DNA of 64,000 nt from CAJXZP01 sp963974475 (GCA_963974475.1 CAXBCR010000001.1:186001-250000), one strand, 5' to 3'; shown: positions 1 to 9,599, numbered from the stretch's first letter. Notes: generated from the letters alone by a model not told the origin. Translations and numbers: made by a program.

Positions 1-2519
1 GGTAATTGTTCATTCGGCTTAAGTTTAGATGCACCAAAGAAAAATCGTTTTGCCTCCGCATACTTTTTATTATCTATCGCAACCTGCCCCATACGAATAC
101 GTTCTTGGTAATCTTTCTCAACCGCTAATTTCTCGTTTTCTAATTTTTTAGCTAATTCAATTTTTACATCTACCGCTTTCCGCTTTTTCACCGCGCGATC
201 ATCGGTTGGTTTCACTTTTTCGGCTTTCAAATAATACCCTTTCGCATCATCCCATTGCTCATTATTAAAATTTTCATCCCCTTTTTCTAGGAGCTTTTTA
301 TACTCGGCATCTATTTTTCTTTGTTTTTCTAAAGCAGTAGCATCAGCCTCCATTTCTTTTTGGTGAGTAATTCGTAACTGATTTTTAGGATACTCCTCAT
401 CCGGACGCATACTCGATGCTTTTTTATAAGCTTCCGCTGCGTTCTTCCAATCGTCTTTAGCTAAGGCTCCATCTCCCTCTTTCAACATTTTTGCATATTG
501 CTCCTCTTCCAGTTTAATCTTTTTGACTTTTTGTTGAGCAACTATTTTAGCTTGTTTTTCGGCATCTTGTAATGCAATGAGTTCTGATTGCATGGCTATC
601 ACTTTTTCATTCTCCGGAAAAAAAGCCGTAGCAGCAGTTAATGCTCTTAACGCCAATTCCCATTCACTATTTTTAATAGCCTCTTTATATTCTGTCACGG
701 CTTGATTAAATTCCTTTTTCTTCCGAGCTAATTCCAATTGTTCTTCTTCCGCTTCCTTTTTCTTGGCCAATTGCGCCTCCTTTAAACGAGCCGCATCTGC
801 CTCCGCTTTGGCCTTAGTAGCTAGTTTTTGCTCCTCTTCCATTTTATTCTTTTCAGCTAAGGCTTTTTCTTTCGCAAGTCGTTTCTTTTCTCTCTCAATT
901 GCTTCTTGTTCTGCTTTAAGTTTTTCTGCAGCAATTGCAGCAACCCTTGCCTCCTCTTTCTTTTTGGCCTGTTCTTCAGCGTCTTTTGCAAGCCTTTCTT
1001 CTTCAGCAGCTTTGGCAGCTTCAGCAGCTAATCGTTTGGCTTCTTTAATTCGTGCTTCTTCTTCCACTTTGGCTTTTAAAGCTATTCTTTCGGCTTCTTC
1101 TTTTGCCGCTTTTTCAGCAATCGCTTTTTCTTTCGCCACCCTGGCTTCCTCTGCCAATCGCAATTGCTCCGCCTCTTTTTCGGCCGCTAATTTAGCTTTT
1201 GCATCCGCTTCCTCTTTCTTTTCTGTTTCCACCAGAATGGCCAACTCTTCCAATTTTTCTGCGGGCATAGTTTCATCTGGTTTTAAACCTTTCGCCTTTA
1301 AAAAAGCCTCCCTTGCAACTTCCCAATTCTTTGCGAGTAAGGCTTGTTTACCCTTGGCCATTTCACTGTCAAATTGTTTTTGTTTTTTTATCAGAGCTTC
1401 TGCCTCTGCTTTTTCTCGAAGAGCCGATTCTTCTGACGCTTTTTTACCAGATTTCGCTTCATTTAATAATCCCAAAACATCGGTATTAGATGGCTTCAAG
1501 GCACTAGCAGTTTTAAAGGATTCAATCGCCAATATCCAATTCTTTTGGCTCAAGGCATCTTCTCCTAGCTTTTTAAATTTAGTAAAATCCGTTTCAATCC
1601 GGGCTAATTCGGCCTTTTTTTCCGCATCAATTTTTATTCGTTCATTCGCTTTCTTAACCTGTTCCTTTGGATAGGTTTCATTTGGTATCAATCCAGATGC
1701 TACTTGATATTCTTTAATAGCCAAATCCCATTTATGGGTGCTGAAAAGCTGGTCCGCTTTCGCTAATTGTAACTTATAGTCCTTCTCTAATTTTGCTTTC
1801 TTAGCCTGTGCAATCGCAGCAGCCTTAAGTAATTTCACCTGAGCAGCCTTCTCTTTTGGATAGGATTCATTTGGTTTAATGGCTGCAGCTGCTTCAAACT
1901 TTTGCTTTGCCACATCCCAATTCTTAGCTGCTAAAGCGGTTTCTGCGGTAGCCAATACGACATCATATTTCTTTTGAAGTACTGCTTCTGCGGCCGCCTT
2001 TTCAGAGGCCGCCTTAAGCGATGATATTTTAGCCAGTTGGGATTTACAATAGGCATCGTCACCTTTTAGGGTAAGTGCCGAGGTATACTTTAGCTTTGCT
2101 TCCTCCCATTTTTCATTGGTTAGTAGCCCGTCTGCTTGCGTAATCAAGGCCTTATATTTCTGCTCTTTTTCAGCTTCCTTTTTTGCGGCTATTTTTTCAT
2201 CAATCAAGGCTAATTGACTAATAACATAATCAGATTCAGGTTTTAACCCCAACATTTGATTATAATACTCCTTGGCCTTATCGTATTTTTTTGATTTGAA
2301 ATAAGAACTTGCTTTCGTCTTAAGGGCTGCATACTCCTTTTCCACTTTGGCTGCAGCCTTCTTTTTAGAAGTTTCATCCTCCAATTCATTCCCAATGCTA
2401 TTTAATATATCTTCTTCAGACTGAGCCATAGATATCTTTGGCATTACAGCTAAAAAAGCAAATACCAATAATGCAAAGCCAGTAACACTGGATGATTTGA
2501 AATAAAATGAAAATCTCAC
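1..2519 (-). CDS. Exported TPR-like repeat / coiled-coil protein (3' end outside window)
   Basis: The minus strand is open from a GTG at 2519 to the window edge, about 839 codons, so the C-terminus is missing. The GTG is chosen because a stop codon lies two codons upstream and because it gives a Sec signal peptide of about 33 residues ending near a MAQ site; the next ATG would cut into that signal. The mature protein repeats a unit of about 70-80 residues resembling 'KADxLxxxKWDxAKxxYxxA' followed by 'LKPNExYPK', at least nine times. This is a helix-turn-helix, TPR-type pattern. In the middle (about positions 750-1300) the repeats are interrupted by a very long Lys/Glu/Ala-rich coiled coil. 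No enzyme motif is visible. It is probably a periplasmic or envelope-associated scaffold; function unknown. The call as a gene is firm. Confidence 0.85.
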   Translation of the reverse strand, partial: MRFSFYFKSSSVTGFALLVFAFLAVMPKISMAQSEEDILNSIGNELEDETSKKKAAAKVEKEYAALKTKASSYFKSKKYDKAKEYYNQMLGLKPESDYVISQLALIDEKIAAKKEAEKEQKYKALITQADGLLTNEKWEEAKLKYTSALTLKGDDAYCKSQLAKISSLKAASEKAAAEAVLQKKYDVVLATAETALAAKNWDVAKQKFEAAAAIKPNESYPKEKAAQVKLLKAAAIAQAKKAKLEKDYKLQLAKADQLFSTHKWDLAIKEYQVASGLIPNETYPKEQVKKANERIKIDAEKKAELARIETDFTKFKKLGEDALSQKNWILAIESFKTASALKPSNTDVLGLLNEAKSGKKASEESALREKAEAEALIKKQKQFDSEMAKGKQALLAKNWEVAREAFLKAKGLKPDETMPAEKLEELAILVETEKKEEADAKAKLAAEKEAEQLRLAEEARVAKEKAIAEKAAKEEAERIALKAKVEEEARIKEAKRLAAEAAKAAEEERLAKDAEEQAKKKEEARVAAIAAEKLKAEQEAIEREKKRLAKEKALAEKNKMEEEQKLATKAKAEADAARLKEAQLAKKKEAEEEQLELARKKKEFNQAVTEYKEAIKNSEWELALRALTAATAFFPENEKVIAMQSELIALQDAEKQAKIVAQQKVKKIKLEEEQYAKMLKEGDGALAKDDWKNAAEAYKKASSMRPDEEYPKNQLRITHQKEMEADATALEKQRKIDAEYKKLLEKGDENFNNEQWDDAKGYYLKAEKVKPTDDRAVKKRKAVDVKIELAKKLENEKLAVEKDYQERIRMGQVAIDNKKYAEAKRFFFGASKLKPNEQL

Positions 2520-2692
2520 GACCTATTAATTTTTAGCAAAAGGGTGGCACAATTACCCATTCCACTAATATGATTCGAAAACTTTGCTAAAATAGTTAAT
2601 GAAATTGACTTCATTAAAATTATATTTTGGTAATACTAATTACTTATTAAACTTTTAAATAAGAAAATAAATAAATACAAGCGTCAGCATAC

Positions 2693-2722
2693 TTGATATC
2701 CTGAAATTTGAGATTAACTTTA
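2693..2722 (+). promoter_or_regulatory. Bacteroidota-type promoter of the superoxide dismutase gene
   Basis: A TTG at 2693-2695 and TAACTTTA at 2715-2722 are separated by 19 bases. This matches the Bacteroidota sigma factor consensus (TTG, about 19 bases, TAnnTTTG) closely. It would start transcription near 2728, about 40 bases before the ATG. This is inference from consensus only. Confidence 0.5.
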
Positions 2723-2766
2723 CCTCTCGTTAAAATTACGTATAATCAAATAAAAAAAAATAAATT

Positions 2767-3375
2767 ATGTCTTTTACATTACCAGAATTACCTTATTCTT
2801 TTAACGGTTTAGAGCCACATATCGATGCTAAAACCATGGAAATTCATCATGACTTACACCATGCTGGATATACCAACAATTTAAACAATGCGATTAAAGG
2901 TACTGCTATCGAAAATGATTCTATTGAATCAATTTTAGCTAATATTTCTAGTCAATCTACAGCTGTAAGAAATAACGGGGGTGGTTTTTTCAATCATTCC
3001 ATGTTTTGGAAAGTAATGTCTCCAAATGGAGGTCAAGAGCCTACTGGCGCTTTGGCTGATGCCATCAATGCTAAATTCGGTTCTTTTGAAGGTTTTAAAG
3101 ATGAGTTCTCAAGAGCTGCAGCGACTCGTTTTGGTTCAGGATGGGCATGGCTTATTGTGGATGCAAAAGGTGAATTAGCGGTTACTTCTACTGCAAATCA
3201 AGATAATCCGTTGATGGATGTTGCAGAGGTTAATGGTACTCCAATTTTATGTGTAGATGTATGGGAACATGCTTACTACTTAAAATATCAAAACAGACGT
3301 CCTGAATACCTTACCAACTTTTTTAATGTAATTAATTGGGAAGAAGTTTCTAACCGTTATGCAGCAGCTAAGTAA
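2767..3375 (+). CDS. sodA: Superoxide dismutase, Fe/Mn family (Mn-type residues)
   Basis: Cytoplasmic enzyme that converts superoxide to oxygen and hydrogen peroxide. The 202-residue length is normal. Metal ligands are visible as H27, H77, D164 and H168, the last two in the family signature DVWEHAYYLKYQNRRP. Metal preference can be read from second-shell residues: Gly-rich 'NNGGGFFNHSMFW' before the second ligand and Gln in 'TANQDNPL' both follow the manganese enzymes such as E. coli SodA rather than SodB. A cambialistic enzyme cannot be excluded. The gene stands alone, with its own promoter and a strong terminator downstream. Confidence 0.97.
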   Translation: MSFTLPELPYSFNGLEPHIDAKTMEIHHDLHHAGYTNNLNNAIKGTAIENDSIESILANISSQSTAVRNNGGGFFNHSMFWKVMSPNGGQEPTGALADAINAKFGSFEGFKDEFSRAAATRFGSGWAWLIVDAKGELAVTSTANQDNPLMDVAEVNGTPILCVDVWEHAYYLKYQNRRPEYLTNFFNVINWEEVSNRYAAAK

Positions 3376-3392
3376 GGTTTAAAACAATTTGC

Positions 3393-3428
3393 AAAAGTCT
3401 CTAATTAAAACAATTAGAGACTTTTTTT
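3393..3428 (+). terminator. Intrinsic terminator after superoxide dismutase
   Basis: A 14-bp perfect stem (AAAAGTCTCTAATT, 3393-3406, pairing with 3412-3425) has a 5-base loop and runs into seven T. It lies 18 bases after the sodA stop codon. Confidence 0.85.
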
Positions 3429-3506
3429 ATGTTCAATATTTTTAAGGGGTTCTATGTAGCACCCTATTTAACTGACTACAAACCATCCCGGAATTTATAT
3501 CAAAAA

Positions 3507-3540
3507 AAAAGCCGGTAATCAAAAATGATTACCGGCTTTT
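3507..3540 (-). terminator. Terminator of the rpsF-rpsR-rplI operon
   Basis: A 15-bp perfect stem (AAAAGCCGGTAATCA at 3507-3521 with 3526-3540) has a 4-base loop. It is flanked by an A-run on the left, which is the U-run for minus-strand transcripts. It sits 20 bases after the rplI stop and may work in both directions. Confidence 0.85.
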
Positions 3541-3560
3541 TAAATTGTTTTCGAATTGTC

Positions 3561-4007
3561 TTACTCACCAACAACTTCAAAAGTAATGGTTTGTTCCACT
3601 TCTTTATGAAATTTGATTTTAGCTTCGTACTCACCAACGTTTTTGATTGGTTCATTAACAATTGAAATGTTTTTTCTGTCAACTTCAACACCTAACGCGT
3701 TGATTGCTTCAGCCAATTGAATGGTGTTAACCGATCCAAAAATCTTTCCGCTTTCGCCAACTTTAGCGCCAATTTTAATAGCCATAGCTTCTAATTTAGT
3801 AGCAAAGCCTTTTGCTTCTTCTACTAATTTAGCTTCTTTATGAGCTCTTTGACGTAAATTTTCTTCTCTTACTTTTTTAGCCGACTCAGTCGCTAAAATT
3901 GCTTTTCCGGTTGGGATCAAGAAGTTTCTTCCAAAACCATCTTTCACAGTAACTAAGTCACTTGAGTATCCTAAACCTTCAACGTTTTCTTTTAATATGA
4001 TATCCAT
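3561..4007 (-). CDS. rplI: 50S ribosomal protein L9
   Basis: Large-subunit ribosomal protein that binds 23S rRNA near the L1 stalk and helps hold the reading frame. The 148-residue length is standard. The N-terminal RNA-binding domain carries the conserved 'VKDGFGRNFLIPTGKA' (about residues 20-36), followed by the long charged connecting helix (about 41-75) and the C-terminal domain beginning near 'GKIFGSVNT'. It is the last gene of the conserved rpsF-rpsR-rplI operon, 14 bases after rpsR. Confidence 0.98.
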   Translation of the reverse strand: MDIILKENVEGLGYSSDLVTVKDGFGRNFLIPTGKAILATESAKKVREENLRQRAHKEAKLVEEAKGFATKLEAMAIKIGAKVGESGKIFGSVNTIQLAEAINALGVEVDRKNISIVNEPIKNVGEYEAKIKFHKEVEQTITFEVVGE

Positions 4008-4021
4008 CTCTGTCTTTCTTA

Positions 4022-4291
4022 TTATTTTAACATATCAGCTACATATGGCATTAAAGCCAAGTGACGTGCTCTTTTCACAGCAGTCGCAACCTTACGTTGA
4101 TATTTAACAGATGTTCCAGTAATTCTTCTTGGAAGCAATTTACCTTGCTCATTCACGAATTTTAAAAGGAATTTTGGGTCTTTATAATCAATGTATTTAA
4201 TACCTGATTTTTTGAATCTACAGTATTTATCTTTCTTAACTTCAATAGCTATTGGAGATAAATATCTAATTTCTGACGAATTTGATGCCAT
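4022..4291 (-). CDS. rpsR: 30S ribosomal protein S18
   Basis: Small-subunit protein of the platform that forms a heterodimer with S6. It is 89 residues long. The conserved core 'IDYKDPKFLLKFVNEQGK' and the basic RNA-binding segment 'RRITGTSVKYQRKVATAVKR' are intact. It is the middle gene of the operon, 26 bases downstream of rpsF. Confidence 0.98.
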   Translation of the reverse strand: MASNSSEIRYLSPIAIEVKKDKYCRFKKSGIKYIDYKDPKFLLKFVNEQGKLLPRRITGTSVKYQRKVATAVKRARHLALMPYVADMLK

Positions 4292-4317
4292 TTTTAGTTT
4301 CTTTAAAAGTTATTGAA

Positions 4318-4662
4318 TTAAGCTTTTGCTTCTTTCTTTAGATTTCTACGGCTTTCAGCGAAAGCAATGTGATGTTTTTCCATTTTTACAGTCAAAAATC
4401 TCAAAACACGTTCGTCACGCTTAAATTCTACCTCATACCTATTAATTAAATCACCTGGAGCTTCAAACTCAAATAAGTGATAAAATCCAGTAGATTTTTT
4501 TTGAATTGGATACGCTAATTTACGTAAACCCCAGTTCTCTTGGTGAACCATAGTCGCACCATTTGTTTTCAAGAAACCCTCAAACTTGCTTACTGCTTCC
4601 TTTACCTGATCTTCAGATAAAACGGGAGTCAAAATGAAAACAGTTTCATACCTTGTTTGCAT
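4318..4662 (-). CDS. rpsF: 30S ribosomal protein S6
   Basis: Small-subunit platform protein, partner of S18. It has 114 residues with the ferredoxin-like S6 fold. Recognisable are the N-terminal strand 'RYETVFILTPVL', the helix 'VKEAVSKFEGFL', the conserved 'ENWGLRKLAYPIQKKSTGFY' and the third strand 'DERVLRFLTVKME'. It is the first gene of the operon and is preceded by a TAnnTTTG promoter box about 40 bases upstream. Confidence 0.98.
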   Translation of the reverse strand: MQTRYETVFILTPVLSEDQVKEAVSKFEGFLKTNGATMVHQENWGLRKLAYPIQKKSTGFYHLFEFEAPGDLINRYEVEFKRDERVLRFLTVKMEKHHIAFAESRRNLKKEAKA

Positions 4663-4686
4663 TGTTAATCGTTTATGTTGTTAAAT

Positions 4687-4710
4687 CCCAAAATTGGGTC
4701 GGCAAAAGTA
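4687..4710 (-). promoter_or_regulatory. Promoter box and short leader hairpin of rpsF-rpsR-rplI
   Basis: On the minus strand, TACTTTTG (4710-4703) matches the Bacteroidota -7 box. No clear -33 TTG is present. The predicted leader starts with CCGACC and contains a small hairpin CCCAA-TT-TTGGG (4698-4687). S6:S18 leaders in other bacteria carry a CCG next to a hairpin, so autoregulation by the S6:S18 complex is possible, but this is inference. Confidence 0.4.
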
Positions 4711-5130
4711 ATTATTTTTTTCGGGAAAACATATCCCTTTTTCACGATAATTGTAAAACTTTGAATCTTATTGCTCAAGTACTTATCTTCATTTAGGTCG
4801 CAATTCCATAATTAGCGGTATTATCGGACTTTTAGAGCTAGGGTTTCAAAGGTATTTATAAGCTCGTATTCTAATATATAGTTGCATTGAAATAATCTCG
4901 CTTTCTATAACTAATGGTTCTAAAAAAAACGCTTCTTTTACCCAAGGTATGTTTTATACAAAGACAGACTTTAATATTACTTATCAAAGCCCCCTCTTTA
5001 TTTGATTGTAGTTCATCAGTAATTCCATCACCCATAATTCAAATACAAGCAATTTTTCGTGTCCTATAATATTTCAATAACTTGTTAAAAACCTACACTC
5101 ATATAACCGTAAACAAACCTTCTCAAATCC
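4711..5130. other. Intergenic DNA without a recognised feature
   Basis: About 420 AT-rich bases between the rpsF promoter and the topB promoter. No open frame with family resemblance, tRNA-like sequence or strong hairpin was found on either strand. Confidence 0.5.
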
Positions 5131-5138
5131 TATTTTTG
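5131..5138 (+). promoter_or_regulatory. Possible -7 box of topB
   Basis: TATTTTTG matches TAnnTTTG and lies 38 bases before the topB ATG. No good -33 TTG is visible at 19 bases upstream, so support is weak. Confidence 0.3.
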
Positions 5139-5175
5139 GCATCCATCATAAATCAGGTCCAAAAACAATAAATTA

Positions 5176-7197
5176 ATGAAACTTTGTCTTGCCGAAAAAC
5201 CTAGTGTTGCCAAAGATTTGGCTAAAGTGCTCGGAGCAACCGCCCGGAAAGAAGGGTACTATGAAGGTAATGGCTACTGTGTTTCTTGGACTTTCGGTCA
5301 TCTTTGTACCTTAAAAGAACCTGGAGATTATACGGATACTTGGCAAAAATGGAATTTAGATGCACTGCCCATGTTGCCTTCCTCTTTCGGTATTAAATTA
5401 AAAGATGATGGTGGTATACGAAAACAATACGCTATCATAAAACGACTTACTGAAGAATGTGATGAAGTCATTAACTGTGGTGATGCGGGGCAAGAAGGAG
5501 AATTAATTCAAAGATGGGTATTAGCAAAAACCAAATTTAACAAACCACTAAAAAGGCTTTGGATATCTTCGCTTACGGAGGAGGCTATTAAAGAAGGCTT
5601 CAAAAAGCTGGAAGAAGGTACCAAATACGATAATTTATATGCTGCTGGATTGGCCCGAGCTATTGGTGATTGGGTATTAGGTATGAATGCCACAAGAATA
5701 TTTACACTGAAATTTGGCGAGTTTAAACAAGTCCTTTCGGTAGGACGCGTACAAACTCCCACCTTAGCATTGATTGTAGAACGCCAACATGAAATCAATA
5801 ATTTCAACTCTGAAACATATTACGAATTAAAAACTACCTATCGAGAAGTATTATTTTCAGCTACTCAAGGTAAAATTCAAGACAAACAAAAAGGAACTGA
5901 CGTTTTAAATAAGCTCATAGAAAGTGAATTTGAAGTCGTTTCTTACACTCAAAAAGAAGGCAAAGAATTACCACCTTCTTTATTTGACTTGACCTCCATT
6001 CAGGTAGAATGCAATAAGAAACACGGTTTTACTGCGGAACAAACACTCAATATTGTACAGAAGCTATACGAACAAAAATTTGTAACTTACCCTAGGGTAG
6101 ATACCACTTATTTGACAGATGATATTTACCCAAAAGTAGAAGGCACCTTACGAAATTTGACCGCCTATGCCGAAATAACCACCCCATTATTAGGAAAGCC
6201 TATTCGTAAATCAAAAAAGGTTTTCAATAATAAAAAAGTAACTGATCACCACGCCATCATTCCTACCGGGGTTAAACCAGCAGGCCTCACAGACGAGTTC
6301 ATGCGAGTGTATGACATGATTACGAGACGATTTATTGCCGTTTTTCATCCGGATTGTAAAGTGAGTAATACCACAGTTATTGGTCAAGTTACTGATACCG
6401 AATTTAAAGCCACCGGAAAACAGATTTTAAATCCAGGATGGCGAATCGTATATGGTAAGGCAGATGTAGATACCAAAGCGAAAAAAGATAACGAAGAACA
6501 AGTAATGCCCGTTTTTGAAAAAGGGGAAAAAGGACCCCATGTACCTGAATTACAAGAGAAAAAAACCAAGGCTCCTAGCTATTACACCGAGGGTAGTTTA
6601 TTGCGAGCAATGGAAACTGCAGGCAAACAGGTGGACGATGATGAACTCCGTGAAATTATGAAAGAGAACGGAATTGGCAGACCTTCTACACGGGCAAATA
6701 TTATTGAAACACTTTTTAGAAGGAATTATCTTACCCGAAAAAAGAAACGAATTTTAGCCACCTCAACGGGCATACATTTGATTTCCTTAATTGAAGATGA
6801 CATACTTAAATCGGCCGAATTAACTGGAAAGTGGGAAAAGAAATTGCGTGACATTGAAAAAGGAGAATTTACCGTAAATGAATTCAAAACCGACCTATTT
6901 GAAATGGTGAATAATCTAATTCATCAAGTAAAACATCAAACACCCAAACAAAAAAACATCCCATGCCCAAAATGTAACATTGGGCATTTAATCAAAGGGA
7001 AATCTGCTTGGGGGTGCTCTGACTGGAAACAAGGCTGTAAGTTTAAAATCCCCTTTCAATTTAAAGGCATTACATTAAGTCAAAAGGATATTGAAAGTCT
7101 GGTCCACACCAAAGAAACTCGCTATAGTTACCTCGTAAAAGGTCAAACTGAAAAAGCAAAATTCAAGCTGAATGAAAAACTTTCGCTGACTGTATAG
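5176..7197 (+). CDS. topB: DNA topoisomerase III (type IA)
   Basis: ATP-independent enzyme that cuts and reseals one DNA strand, mainly decatenating replication and recombination intermediates. It has 673 residues. The N-terminal Toprim domain begins MKLCLAEKPS with the catalytic E7 and continues with 'CGDAGQEGE' (101-109); the second Asp of the DxD motif is Gly here, as in many TopB proteins of Gram-positive bacteria and Bacteroidota. The nucleophile is Y305 in 'FVTYPRVDTTYL'. Conserved 'SVGRVQTPTLA' (188-198) and 'NGIGRPSTRA' are present. The C-terminal 90 residues contain a four-cysteine zinc-finger-like module (CPKC, then two further Cys). Nothing nearby suggests a mobile element. Confidence 0.95.
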   Translation: MKLCLAEKPSVAKDLAKVLGATARKEGYYEGNGYCVSWTFGHLCTLKEPGDYTDTWQKWNLDALPMLPSSFGIKLKDDGGIRKQYAIIKRLTEECDEVINCGDAGQEGELIQRWVLAKTKFNKPLKRLWISSLTEEAIKEGFKKLEEGTKYDNLYAAGLARAIGDWVLGMNATRIFTLKFGEFKQVLSVGRVQTPTLALIVERQHEINNFNSETYYELKTTYREVLFSATQGKIQDKQKGTDVLNKLIESEFEVVSYTQKEGKELPPSLFDLTSIQVECNKKHGFTAEQTLNIVQKLYEQKFVTYPRVDTTYLTDDIYPKVEGTLRNLTAYAEITTPLLGKPIRKSKKVFNNKKVTDHHAIIPTGVKPAGLTDEFMRVYDMITRRFIAVFHPDCKVSNTTVIGQVTDTEFKATGKQILNPGWRIVYGKADVDTKAKKDNEEQVMPVFEKGEKGPHVPELQEKKTKAPSYYTEGSLLRAMETAGKQVDDDELREIMKENGIGRPSTRANIIETLFRRNYLTRKKKRILATSTGIHLISLIEDDILKSAELTGKWEKKLRDIEKGEFTVNEFKTDLFEMVNNLIHQVKHQTPKQKNIPCPKCNIGHLIKGKSAWGCSDWKQGCKFKIPFQFKGITLSQKDIESLVHTKETRYSYLVKGQTEKAKFKLNEKLSLTV

Positions 7198-7248
7198 GCC
7201 AATTTCACAATAAAAGATGTTCCTTTACACCAAACTAAATCAAATGGT

Positions 7249-9417
7249 ATGCATCGAATCAATATAAAAATGCTAACCACTTTACTATTCCTATTCTCGG
7301 CTTCACTATCCGTAGTAGGGCAATTTACATTCAAGGCAAAAAGGGCTAATCTCACCATAAAATTTAGTCAAACAGAGGGTTGGACGCTATCTAACCAAGC
7401 AGATAATAAAACGTACCTCCAATTTAAAGAGGAGAATGCCTACATTCAAATAATCAATAACCAACTACGAGTTTACACCATGTCTACCGGTCTCTGGAAT
7501 ACGCATCCGGATGCAAAATTTATGGATGCTATTCATATAAAAAGTGAAAAGAGAGATATTTTAGCAAATTCAAATTTCTTTGATTCATTCAGCTCTTTTT
7601 GGATTTCTTCCGCTGGAGGGCATTTGAGAATATTCAAGTATCCCGAAACAATTTATTTGTCTAATGATAAAGGGATTAATTCTCCTGTCCACAATAAATT
7701 TGTAGGCAATCACCTTTTTTTAAATCAACAAAAGAATTCCCAAATTTCGAGTACTACCTCCATTTTCATGATTTCACCTTCAGGTAATGTATTTGAATTG
7801 GATAAAGGGAAATCCATTTGGCGATTTATTCTAAAAAACAGGACTCTTACCTCTTGGTCATCTGACCCTCCGACCGACAAAATGGCGTTTAACATTTTTA
7901 GTCGAGACGATTTTAAACAAGTTATTTCCGTTGGCGAAAAAGATAATCAATATCTTTTTCAAGTAATTAACCACGAGAACAAAATGGGACTTGCCTCGCT
8001 TTCAAAAGATTATTTTCAAGTTACAATAGATGTTCCTCCATTGTTTGATTTTATTACACCCTCCATACATATTAATTATCATATTATTTATTCTGACCAT
8101 AAATTAGGAGTTTTATATTTCCTTCCTCAAGAAAATAAAGAGGAGATACCAGAATTCAAAACCTTTTATACGCCATCAAAGCACCTCCTATTTTGCGACA
8201 ATAGAAACCACGGTAGCGGAGACCTATTAAGCGATCACAATTCATTTACCATAACAAAAAAGGGAAGCATTTATTCAAGCGAATTGTTTAATTCGTCTAT
8301 TAATTTTGGTGTTGAAATAATAAATCAGGATTTATTATTATACAATGAATTCTCCGAAACAAAGCCTATTTCTAATAGTGGTTTATACCGAATTAGTCAG
8401 AATATTTGGTATATCACACCAGAACAAAATCTACTAAAACATTACCCAGAAGCCATAATTCAGGTACAAAATACGGCCAATGAAAACCCAATTTCATATT
8501 CGATTTACAATTCTACAGGAAACCTGGAATACGAAGACATCACTTCATACACTTCTCCTGAATTTAAGCATTTGGCTTCTCGAGTTACTCAGTTACCCAT
8601 AGATTCCATCACTCCCATTCCCAGTTTTACCGATAGTTCTTTTCTATTTAAAACAGAAGATAAATGGGGCGTTTTAACCATAAAAAACGAAAATATTTCC
8701 ATTCAATTACCAGCCAATTACCAATCCATCACTCCTTTTGGAAAAGATCAATCCCTATTACTTTTTAATGATGGTAAGTTCGGATGGTACGGGTATCCCA
8801 AAAACTTCAAAGTTGGATCCCCTCAATTAATTGCTCCCTACACTACCCATTTTAATTTGTATGACGGAAATAATCTAAAACAAGATGAAACAAGTTCAAA
8901 CACCCATTATTCAGCAGAAATAATTGGTTCGAAGCACGTTTTCAACATCTCTGAAAAGTTAAATAACCGAATAAAACAAACCGCTTGGGTAACGGATGAA
9001 ATGGAATTATTTCACGAATTGGACGCCAAGATAATTACTCCCGTACACCGTTTTATTAATGTAGAAAACAAAGAATCAATTAAAATGCAATTGTATTCTT
9101 CCAACCTAAAGCTAGTTAAAACTGCACCCTATGACAGTATTATATATTCTGAAAACTGGGTTCTCCTTGTTTCAAAAAAAGCGATTAATCACATCAATCA
9201 AAACATCACTTCCTACCCCGTGATAGTAGATGGTTTCTATGGGACTAAAAGGTTGAGCTTTCTAAAAAAATACGAAGTTGTTTATTTTTATAACGACCAT
9301 TTTTTAGCCTTCAAAAAAAATATATGGCAGGTTTTCAATCCAGATGGCCAACTTTCCAGCAAACAAGTTTTCCCTAATTATATTGCTGCGAAAAGTTATA
9401 TTGAAAAATTGCAATAA
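7249..9417 (+). CDS. Exported WG-repeat-like protein of unknown function
   Basis: A protein of 722 residues with an N-terminal signal peptide ending near 'SVVGQ'. Translation may start at 7249 or at the second Met, 7270, which gives a tighter signal ('MLTTLLFLFSAS'). The body is beta-rich with degenerate repeats such as 'EDKWGVLTIKNENISIQLP' and 'NDGKFGWYGYPK', resembling WG (Trp-Gly) beta repeats. No catalytic motif, lipobox or T9SS tail was found. It follows topB by 51 bases and could be cotranscribed. A repeat-built surface or periplasmic protein is the most that can be said. Confidence 0.8.
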   Translation: MHRINIKMLTTLLFLFSASLSVVGQFTFKAKRANLTIKFSQTEGWTLSNQADNKTYLQFKEENAYIQIINNQLRVYTMSTGLWNTHPDAKFMDAIHIKSEKRDILANSNFFDSFSSFWISSAGGHLRIFKYPETIYLSNDKGINSPVHNKFVGNHLFLNQQKNSQISSTTSIFMISPSGNVFELDKGKSIWRFILKNRTLTSWSSDPPTDKMAFNIFSRDDFKQVISVGEKDNQYLFQVINHENKMGLASLSKDYFQVTIDVPPLFDFITPSIHINYHIIYSDHKLGVLYFLPQENKEEIPEFKTFYTPSKHLLFCDNRNHGSGDLLSDHNSFTITKKGSIYSSELFNSSINFGVEIINQDLLLYNEFSETKPISNSGLYRISQNIWYITPEQNLLKHYPEAIIQVQNTANENPISYSIYNSTGNLEYEDITSYTSPEFKHLASRVTQLPIDSITPIPSFTDSSFLFKTEDKWGVLTIKNENISIQLPANYQSITPFGKDQSLLLFNDGKFGWYGYPKNFKVGSPQLIAPYTTHFNLYDGNNLKQDETSSNTHYSAEIIGSKHVFNISEKLNNRIKQTAWVTDEMELFHELDAKIITPVHRFINVENKESIKMQLYSSNLKLVKTAPYDSIIYSENWVLLVSKKAINHINQNITSYPVIVDGFYGTKRLSFLKKYEVVYFYNDHFLAFKKNIWQVFNPDGQLSSKQVFPNYIAAKSYIEKLQ

Positions 9418-9561
9418 AACGACACTTCCCCAATTACATCATGCTTATCAACCATTTAACTAAATGACAAAAATCAGCATTTCCCTATTTTAATTGTCAT
9501 CTTTCACCCGATAGAATTAGCTTTTCTTTGAACCTGAAGTTCAATTTACCATAAATGGGAT

Positions 9562-9585
9562 GGATGGAAATCAAAACTTCCATCC
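9562..9585 (+). promoter_or_regulatory. Hairpin in the leader of the exported protein gene
   Basis: An 8-bp perfect inverted repeat, GGATGGAA (9562-9569) with TTCCATCC (9578-9585), lies 15 bases before the chosen ATG at 9600. It would form a stem loop in the 5' UTR. Role unknown. Confidence 0.3.
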
Positions 9586-9599
9586 GTAAAAAAATAATT

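Noticed and set aside
763..1674. Open frame of 303 codons on the plus strand, rich in Ser, Ala and Phe
   Set aside because: It is the antisense of the Lys/Ala/Glu-rich coiled coil encoded on the minus strand; its composition is just the complement of those codons.
3500..3691. Open frame of 63 codons overlapping the rplI terminator
   Set aside because: Overlaps rplI in another frame and includes the terminator hairpin.
5176..7197. Topoisomerase III as a sign of a conjugative element
   Set aside because: Bacteroidota chromosomes commonly carry topB, and no transfer, integrase or relaxase gene is nearby.
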